Source: JAUVXJ01 sp034430275 (lineage in GTDB: Bacteria > Chloroflexota > Anaerolineae > UBA7937 > B3-Chlor). Taken from it: a DNA stretch of 5,586 nucleotides. The DNA lies in contig DAOUEW010000425.1 of NCBI GenBank assembly GCA_034430275.1, positions 1 through 5,586 of the forward strand. The letters run 5' to 3'. Below the pieces are notes generated by a model. It ran no database searches. It saw nothing but the letters and a program-made list of their open reading frames with translations, and was not told where the DNA came from. This document shows, in pieces, positions 1-3,913 of the stretch (positions are counted from its first letter, which is position 1; the number at the start of each line of letters is the position of its first letter). The position numbers were made by a program, and so were the translations under genes.

Positions 1-760
1 CTCTGAACTCCAGCCTGATGTCGTTGAACAAGAGTCCTCGTTCCAGGGCAGGGATGTTGAAGGTGATCTGGCCGTTGATCGAATCCCGCACCGGAGCGGT
101 GAAGACCTCGCCGTCGGGGATGTTCTCCTTTCCATCACACTTGACCGCGGGCATGCCCTTGATGGAGAAGGTGAGATCGGTGCCCGGGGAGACGATGCGC
201 ACTACGTCGGTCTGTTCTATCATCTGTACCAGTGGATCCATGGCCGCTGACATTCTGGCGTAGTCCAGGCAGCATACGTCGTAGTAGAAGTTCTCGAATG
301 CCTCCCTGCTTCTCTCGGCCAATTGGGCCATGGAGTTGGTGGGGTAGTTGAGGATGCACCACTTGGTGTTCCTGACCCGCTCCTGCAATTGCACCGGTTC
401 GACGTACAGCCTCTGGTAGAGCTGTAATTGCCGGCCATCGACGTCCGCCAGGTCGAAGGGGTTGTCCGGTCCGTGCAAGCAGAGCCAGGCATCGATCTCC
501 TTCATTAGCTTCAGGTGGAGTTGTCCGAAGGCCTCGAACTGCTCCTCGCTGGCCTCCTGGATCCAGGCGCGCGTCAACGAGGGGTCGTTGTAGTAGACAA
601 AGGGGATGGCGCCCAGTCTTGCGGCTTGTCTGATGATCACTTTGGCCAGCTCCAGAGTATCCTGGCCCCTGACGTCGATCATCAGCTTCTCCCCAGGTTG
701 CAGTTCCACACAGTAAGTGAGAAGGATGTTGGCCAGAGTCTCGTTTCGTTGGTCTCTCAT
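1..760 (-). CDS. M29-family aminopeptidase (AmpS/AmpT-like), C-terminus beyond the window
   Basis: The frame stays open from an ATG at 760 to the left edge, giving the first 253 residues without a stop. It reads as a thermophilic metallopeptidase of family M29 (COG2309), a cytoplasmic dinuclear-metal exopeptidase that removes N-terminal residues from peptides. Visible landmarks are the N-terminal helix with 'LQPGEKLMIDV' (about 20-30), 'NYPTNSMAQLA' (138-148), 'FYYDVCCLDYARMSAAMDPL' (158-177), 'SPGTDLTFSIKGMPAVKCDG' (191-210) and 'NIPDGEVFTAPVRDSINGQI' (213-232). Glu218 in GEVF matches the first metal-binding Glu of the family. The later metal ligands (Glu, His, His-x-Asp) would lie beyond the edge, so completeness cannot be judged. 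The start lacks a strong Shine-Dalgarno sequence (only GGGGCG just upstream), and the frame stays open for some codons further upstream. The gene begins 57 bases after the stop of another M29 gene, which suggests co-transcription. The family call is strong; the substrate is unknown. Confidence 0.9.
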   Translation of the reverse strand, partial: MRDQRNETLANILLTYCVELQPGEKLMIDVRGQDTLELAKVIIRQAARLGAIPFVYYNDPSLTRAWIQEASEEQFEAFGQLHLKLMKEIDAWLCLHGPDNPFDLADVDGRQLQLYQRLYVEPVQLQERVRNTKWCILNYPTNSMAQLAERSREAFENFYYDVCCLDYARMSAAMDPLVQMIEQTDVVRIVSPGTDLTFSIKGMPAVKCDGKENIPDGEVFTAPVRDSINGQITFNIPALERGLLFNDIRLEFR

Positions 761-817
761 CGCCCCATCACCGTCAGTCAGAGGCAAAACGCCCTCGTGG
801 GATTCACAGCCGGCGCG

Positions 818-1834
818 TCACAGAGCGAACTCGCCGCGTCTCATGATCACCCGCCCATCGACATCGATGGTCACGTTCTTCAACACACCGTCGAGATGCG
901 CCTTGCTCGTCCAATCGGCGCCGGTCTCTCTCGGGATAGGCTCGCCCACGGCCACGTGGACCCCGGGGAACTTCTCGTCCTGAAGCAGGTTCCCCACCAA
1001 TCTGTCCAGCCCAGTGTTGGTGCCGATGGCGAACTCCCCCAGCCTGTCCGCGTTCTCGTCCTGCGCCATGTACTCTCCCAGCTCGCTCACCAGCCTCTCA
1101 TCGACGCACGATACCTTCCTGACCCGCCCATCCTCGATCTCCCAGGTCACCGGGGTGTCCTCCAGTAGTCCGAACTTCTGGCTGAAGTAGTCGCCCAGGA
1201 TGCCGTCGATGACCACGACACCCTCCTTCACGTTGTAGGGACAGGTGAACACTTCGCCCTCAGGAAGATTAGTGGGCTTGCCGGCTCTGAGAAGACCATC
1301 GCAGACCACCCACTTGAGGGAAGGAGAGAACTCCGCGGTGAACTTCGTGCCCGCAGGCGTGGTCACCGTGATCTCGCTGGCCTCCCTCGCGATCTCACCC
1401 ACGGAGGCGCTGATCCTCTGCACCTCGTCGTAGTCCGCACACATCCCCATACTCATCAGTTCATCGGAGATGCCAGGCATGTGTCCGTGCCTCAGCTTCT
1501 CGCTGTCGTACACCACGTCCAGGAGGGGCAGCCTGAGACTACCCACCTCTCCCTTCTTGCCTGTCGCCGCGAAGAAGCTGACGTCGGCAGCGCTCAGGGC
1601 CTCGGCGATGGCCTGCGGAAGCTCCAGCGGTTTGCTTCCGTCGTCCGGACGATCCCCAAAGTCCTCCAGGAGAAGAACAGAGACGTTTCCGGGACTACTC
1701 TCCTCGGCCACCTCTCTCAGCGATGCCGCGATGTGCTCCGTCGCGCGGTCGGTGATGATCACCACCCTCTCTCCCGGCTCCACCCGCGCGCAGTTCCTCA
1801 CCGCCTGTATGGCACCCTCCCTCAAGGTTCCCAT
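818..1834 (-). CDS. Short-form M29/COG2309 aminopeptidase-like metalloenzyme
   Basis: A complete 338-residue protein of the Peptidase_M29 fold, shorter than classical AmpS/AmpT enzymes (about 400 residues). All five metal-site positions of the family appear to be present: Glu194 in 'PEGEVFTCP', Glu267 in 'LGEFAIGTN', His293 in 'GVHVAVG', and His313 with Asp315 in 'KAHLDGV'. The N-terminal domain has 'RVEPGERVVIITD' (17-29), and 'TTPAGTKFTAEF' (158-169) leads into the catalytic domain. No signal peptide is seen, so it is probably cytoplasmic. The likely reaction is metal-dependent N-terminal peptide cleavage. The same fold includes the mononuclear-iron 2,5-dihydroxypyridine dioxygenase NicX, which shares the His and His-x-Asp ligands, so a non-peptidase role is possible for this short form. 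An ATG 26 codons upstream (1912) is open, but the start at 1834 is preferred because GGGAGGAG lies just before it and the family's N-terminal pattern begins there. It is followed after 57 bases by a second M29 gene. Confidence 0.88.
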   Translation of the reverse strand: MGTLREGAIQAVRNCARVEPGERVVIITDRATEHIAASLREVAEESSPGNVSVLLLEDFGDRPDDGSKPLELPQAIAEALSAADVSFFAATGKKGEVGSLRLPLLDVVYDSEKLRHGHMPGISDELMSMGMCADYDEVQRISASVGEIAREASEITVTTPAGTKFTAEFSPSLKWVVCDGLLRAGKPTNLPEGEVFTCPYNVKEGVVVIDGILGDYFSQKFGLLEDTPVTWEIEDGRVRKVSCVDERLVSELGEYMAQDENADRLGEFAIGTNTGLDRLVGNLLQDEKFPGVHVAVGEPIPRETGADWTSKAHLDGVLKNVTIDVDGRVIMRRGEFAL

Positions 1835-1836
1835 CG

Positions 1837-1844
1837 CTCCTCCC
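1837..1844 (-). promoter_or_regulatory. Ribosome binding site fixing the start of the short M29 gene
   Basis: The minus strand reads GGGAGGAG, then CG, then the ATG at 1834. This strong Shine-Dalgarno match favours the internal start over the ATG at 1912. The 26 extra residues that the longer start would add (rich in R, A and P) look like translated leader sequence. Confidence 0.7.
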
Positions 1845-1916
1845 TTTGTCTCACTCCGCCGTGCCGGCCAGCAAGCGAAGCCAGCTCGGCGCTCGGCCGG
1901 TCCCCTATCCACCGCT

Positions 1917-1925
1917 ATTGTATCA
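1917..1925 (-). promoter_or_regulatory. Candidate extended -10 promoter for the M29 gene pair
   Basis: The minus strand reads TGATACAAT, an extended -10 element (TGn followed by TACAAT, one mismatch from TATAAT). No good -35 box is seen about 17 bases upstream, which is normal for extended -10 promoters. Transcription would start near 1910, giving a leader of about 75 bases before the ATG at 1834. It lies in the gap between the M29 gene and the oppositely oriented PEP-CTERM tail. This is motif evidence only. Confidence 0.3.
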
Positions 1926-1940
1926 CATAGGCGAAGGGCC

Positions 1941-2042
1941 CACGAGGGAGAGGAGGAGTTCGTGCCCGAGCCGGGGAGTCTGATGCTCCTGGGCAGCGGT
2001 CTGGCTGGCTATGCGACCCTCCGCTGGAGGACCAGGAAGTAG
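1941..2042 (+). pseudogene. Orphan PEP-CTERM sorting signal (3' end of a lost surface-protein gene)
   Basis: The plus-strand frame ending at the TAG at 2040-2042 reads 'HEGEEEFVPEPGS', then 'LMLLGSGLAGYATLRW', then 'RTRK'. This is a full PEP-CTERM tripartite tail: a V-P-E-P-G-S motif, a short hydrophobic stretch (about 16 residues) and a basic cluster at the very C-terminus. Such tails mark exported proteins for exosortase processing and surface attachment. No exported-protein body precedes it. Further upstream the frame runs antisense through the M29 gene, and no signal peptide is present. An intrinsic terminator follows 28 bases after the stop, as expected for a true gene end. A GTG at 1962 with AGGAGG five bases upstream could formally start a 26-residue peptide, but the purine-rich stretch is better explained by the Gly-Glu-Glu-Glu codons. 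The best reading is a 3' remnant left by rearrangement. A mini-gene is less likely. Confidence 0.6.
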
Positions 2043-2070
2043 CAGCAAGATTCGACCCAAACACTCACAG

Positions 2071-2100
2071 GGCCATCCCCTCCGGGATGGCCTTTTCTCT
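2071..2100 (+). terminator. Intrinsic (Rho-independent) terminator after the PEP-CTERM tail
   Basis: Perfect 9-bp arms GGCCATCCC (2071-2079) and GGGATGGCC (2084-2092) enclose a four-base loop CTCC and are followed by TTTTCTCTTTCT. The U-rich tract is only on the plus-strand side, so it stops rightward transcription. No intact rightward gene in the window uses it, which supports the view that the preceding PEP-CTERM tail is a displaced gene end. Confidence 0.85.
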
Positions 2101-2114
2101 TTCTCCCCGTGCCG

Positions 2115-2146
2115 GACCTCGGAGATCTTTCAAGATCTCCGAGGTC
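2115..2146. repeat. Perfect 15-bp-arm palindrome
   Basis: Left arm GACCTCGGAGATCTT (2115-2129) and right arm AAGATCTCCGAGGTC (2132-2146) are exact reverse complements separated by two bases (TC). The right arm overlaps the start of the 65-bp duplicated block. Neither strand has a T-rich tract after the stem, so it is not a classical intrinsic terminator. It could be a cruciform site, an mRNA 3'-end stabiliser or a dispersed palindromic repeat. The second copy of the block at 3377 keeps only the right-arm sequence. Confidence 0.7.
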
Positions 2147-2197
2147 TCTAAGAATACGCCTACTCAATCGGCCACGAGGGGATCACTTCGTCGATCT
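2133..2197 (-). repeat. 65-bp direct repeat, copy A (gene end plus 3' flank)
   Basis: This block matches 3377-3441 in the same orientation at 62 of 65 positions; the differences are single-base substitutions with no gaps. On the minus strand it contains codons for 'IDEVIPSWPIE' and a TAG at 2160-2162, then a shared 3' flank leading into the palindrome. The same reading frame, stop and flank in both copies show duplication of a gene end rather than chance similarity. Confidence 0.85.
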
Positions 2198-2220
2198 TCC
2201 CCCAGTGGATCACTTCATCG
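2160..2220 (-). pseudogene. C-terminal fragment homologous to the short gene at 3404-3586
   Basis: The minus-strand frame reads 'DEVIHWGKIDEVIPSWPIE' and stops at TAG 2160-2162. The last 11 residues match the end of the 3404-3586 product (IDELIPSWPIE) except for Val in place of Leu. Further upstream the match is lost. Instead, a 13-base stretch (2181-2193) recurs at 2208-2220 with one mismatch, doubling the 'DEVI' codons with a 27-base period. There is no convincing start or ribosome binding site. It is therefore a gene-end remnant lying between the hydrolase stop and the palindrome. Confidence 0.55.
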
Positions 2221-2289
2221 TGGGAGAGGATGGGCCCTGAGCAGTCAGAGTGGGCGGACCGGCGCGAATCGGCGGCTATGGCCTCGGAA

Positions 2290-3228
2290 TCAGCGGTGGG
2301 CCACGTCCAGTATCAGTTGAATCAGCGCCTCGCGGCTAGGGCCCGACCATGGTATCTGCCAACGCTCCTCAGGCAGCAGGGTCAGTGTCGCATCGTACCC
2401 TGCGTTCACCAGATCCTCGTGATACTCCTCGGCCTTCTCGATGAAGGCTGGGTTGTCCATATCCCCAAAGACGAGATGCACCGGAAGGCTCGGACCACTG
2501 CCGACGAGGCCGAAGAAGCTGACCAATTCCCAGAGGTCGTGGTCTGACTTGTTGAGCCTCTCGTAGTAGTCGAGTTCCCCACCATACCCGACGTATGCAT
2601 CCACACGGGCAGAGTCCTCGACCGCCAGGCATTCCGACTGCGTCGGTGGACCTCCTCGGTTGGCGGCGAACTCCTCCCAGGCCTGCTGCACGTCGTCTCC
2701 CAGGAGCGCCGTCTCCAATCCAGCACTGCCATGGCCGAAGACCGTGATCCACCCTGGCTCGCCTCCATAGTCCGCGGCCCGCTCCCGCGCAAAACGGACC
2801 GCACAGGCCCAGGACTCGTGGACCTCGCGTAGGACCCTGCCGTTGTCGTCGGCGCACTCGCTAAGCAGCGCACACGGCGAACGCCGCTCAGGGACGAAGA
2901 CCACCACCCCCCGCCCAGCAATCTCCTCGGCGAAGGATGAGTACACCGTGGCGTCCTTGGACTGAAACCATGCGTGCATCACCACGACAACTGGCCAGGG
3001 CCCCGGCGCGGTGGGCGCGTATACATCGAGCTTCTGAAGGGGTGCGTCGGGTTCCAGCAATCTCAGGTACTCGATGTCCTCGGTGATCTCTACCGAGTAG
3101 CTGGGTGTCGGTTGCACAAAGGTAGATGTGCTGGTAGGCGCGACCTCCGTAGGAGTGGGAGCGGCTCCAGGTGCGCAGCCAAGCACCGCAACCAGCACAA
3201 CCGTCAGTACGGGAATGAGCTTCTCCAT
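2290..3228 (-). CDS. Lipoprotein alpha/beta-hydrolase, esterase-like, with atypical active site
   Basis: A 312-residue protein starting 'MEKLIPVLTVVLVAVLGC': a lipoprotein signal peptide with a lipobox-like V-L-G-C and Cys18 as the likely lipidated residue. A Pro/Thr/Ser-rich linker follows (about 19-45), so it probably sits on the outer face of the membrane. The rest resembles the carboxylesterase/BD-FAE-type alpha/beta-hydrolase fold: 'LDVYAPTAPGPWPVVVVMHA' (67-86) is the strand and oxyanion region, 'WITVFGHGSAG' (160-170) the nucleophile elbow with Ser168, and 'VHLVFGDMDNP' (250-260) the acid region with Asp256 or Asp258. Two things are odd. The elbow reads H-G-S-A-G rather than G-x-S-x-G, as if one Gly were inserted. 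The usual C-terminal catalytic His is also missing; the region reads 'LLPEERWQIPW' (284-294). Activity is therefore doubtful. Cys119, 125, 142 and 200 could form disulfides. The start at 3228 has AAGGAGGGGG nearby. The gene is flanked by direct repeats. The fold is likely; the substrate is unknown. Confidence 0.82.
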   Translation of the reverse strand: MEKLIPVLTVVLVAVLGCAPGAAPTPTEVAPTSTSTFVQPTPSYSVEITEDIEYLRLLEPDAPLQKLDVYAPTAPGPWPVVVVMHAWFQSKDATVYSSFAEEIAGRGVVVFVPERRSPCALLSECADDNGRVLREVHESWACAVRFARERAADYGGEPGWITVFGHGSAGLETALLGDDVQQAWEEFAANRGGPPTQSECLAVEDSARVDAYVGYGGELDYYERLNKSDHDLWELVSFFGLVGSGPSLPVHLVFGDMDNPAFIEKAEEYHEDLVNAGYDATLTLLPEERWQIPWSGPSREALIQLILDVAHR

Positions 3229-3234
3229 TCTGCA

Positions 3235-3244
3235 CCCCCTCCTT
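3235..3244 (-). promoter_or_regulatory. Ribosome binding site of the lipoprotein hydrolase
   Basis: The minus strand reads AAGGAGGGGG at 3244-3235, about six bases before the ATG at 3228. It supports that start, which also gives a complete lipoprotein signal peptide. The rest of the gap up to the preceding short gene (about 3245-3376) has no convincing promoter and no recognisable gene. Confidence 0.6.
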
Positions 3245-3376
3245 CTATGTCCCTACAGCCTGATGCTCATGTGCGCCAGGCGGTCCATCGACGCCGCCTC
3301 TGCCTAATAGGAATCGCACCATCTGACGCGATGCCGAGGAAAAGGCCGCCCCCTCCTGGTTGGCCCCCTGGTGTCC

Positions 3377-3441
3377 AGATCTCCGAGGTCTCCAAGAATA
3401 CGCCTACTCAATCGGCCAGGAGGGGATCAGTTCGTCGATCT
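3377..3441 (-). repeat. 65-bp direct repeat, copy B (gene end plus 3' flank)
   Basis: This is the partner of 2133-2197, in the same orientation and 1244 bases away, with three substitutions and no gaps. On the minus strand it holds the last codons and TAG (3404-3406) of the short gene plus 27 bases of 3' flank. The flank includes the right arm of the palindrome seen in copy A, but the left arm is absent here, where the sequence changes to 'tggccccctggtgtcc'. Confidence 0.85.
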
Positions 3442-3586
3442 CTCCCATGAGGCGGATGGTCTCTTTGAGGGCCACGACGATCTTCTGGTTGCGGAGCCGA
3501 TCTTCGAAGGGCAACTCACACTCCTTTGAGCCCCCGACCAACCCGTGGTAGGCGCCCGTACGCAACCTACACGGGTCGGGCCGCAT
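3404..3586 (-). CDS. Short ORF, probable C-terminal fragment of a larger protein
   Basis: A 60-residue frame from ATG 3586 to TAG 3404. Residues about 24-60 ('ELPFEDRLRNQKIVVAL' then 'KETIRLMGEIDELIPSWPIE') look like a real amphipathic helical C-terminus. The first 23 residues look arbitrary, and the ATG has no Shine-Dalgarno sequence. An alternative is the in-frame TTG that encodes Leu25: AAAGGAG lies six bases before it, giving about 36 residues. I do not recognise the family with certainty; the helix resembles the extreme C-termini of some large DNA methyltransferase or restriction-type proteins, but this is only an impression. The last codons and 3' flank recur at 2133-2197. It starts 15 bases after the stop of the secreted protein gene and could be carried on that transcript. 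A broken gene end is the most likely explanation. Confidence 0.45.
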   Translation of the reverse strand: MRPDPCRLRTGAYHGLVGGSKECELPFEDRLRNQKIVVALKETIRLMGEIDELIPSWPIE

Positions 3587-3601
3587 ACACTGGCTGACCC
3601 G

Positions 3602-3898
3602 CTAGTAGTTCCGAAGGGCTAGCGGCAGGCGCAGCAGGTATTCCACCTTCGCTCCACCCCAGAAACCGCCAGCCAAAGTGTAGCCCCCACCCTTCAGAAT
3701 GCCGGCGTCGGGCTGGCCGGCGGTGCCGCCCAGGCTGTACCGTCCGTCGCTGCTGAAGGTCTGGCCTCCGCCGTCCACCGTCCACCACGAGAGGTCGTAA
3801 TCGTCGCTGGTCGCGGCAAGGACGGCAGAGACAACCAGGAGGCAGGCCAGTGCCACGAGCAGCAGCATAGCCAGGCTGGTCGTCGTAAAGTGTCTCAT
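3602..3898 (-). CDS. Small secreted protein with WWTVDGGG/GGFWGG motif and LPLALRN C-terminus
   Basis: A 98-residue exported protein. Residues 1-28 are a signal peptide: Arg2 and His3, a hydrophobic core at 9-27, and likely cleavage after Ala28 or Ala29. The mature part is 'YDLSWWTVDGGGQTFSSDGR' (34-53), 'YSLGGTAGQPDAGILKGGGY' (54-73), 'TLAGGFWGG' (74-82), then a short linker and 'LPLALRNY' at the end. The Gly-rich 'YSLGG…GQPDAG…GGGYTLAGGFWGG' pattern recurs in secreted Chloroflexota proteins, where it often precedes a C-terminal LPLxLRN-type motif; this is from memory. The function is not known. The start at 3898 is set by GGAGG at 3906-3910 with a seven-base spacer. The gene begins 15 bases after the stop of the large repeat protein, so the two are almost surely co-transcribed and may act together at the cell surface. 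Confidence 0.85.
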   Translation of the reverse strand: MRHFTTTSLAMLLLVALACLLVVSAVLAATSDDYDLSWWTVDGGGQTFSSDGRYSLGGTAGQPDAGILKGGGYTLAGGFWGGAKVEYLLRLPLALRNY

Positions 3899-3913
3899 TT
3901 CCTGCCCTCCTGC

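Noticed and set aside
515..1168. Long plus-strand open frame (217 residues) across the M29 genes
   Set aside because: It is antisense to two convincing M29 genes, is rich in His, Gln and Pro as GC-rich shadow frames are, and has no recognisable motif.
1470..1940. Plus-strand coding region leading into the PEP-CTERM tail
   Set aside because: This part of the frame is the complement of the M29 gene and its leader, and it has no signal peptide. Only the last stretch, from about 1941, looks like real protein.
2369..2921. Overlapping minus-strand frames within the hydrolase gene
   Set aside because: They are Arg/Ser-rich out-of-frame shadows. The hydrolase frame alone has a signal peptide, a ribosome binding site and fold motifs.
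3572..3601. Inverted repeat (CGGGTC and GACCCG) after the small secreted protein gene, as a terminator
   Set aside because: The arms are only six bases with an 18-base loop and no T tract on the minus strand, too weak to call.
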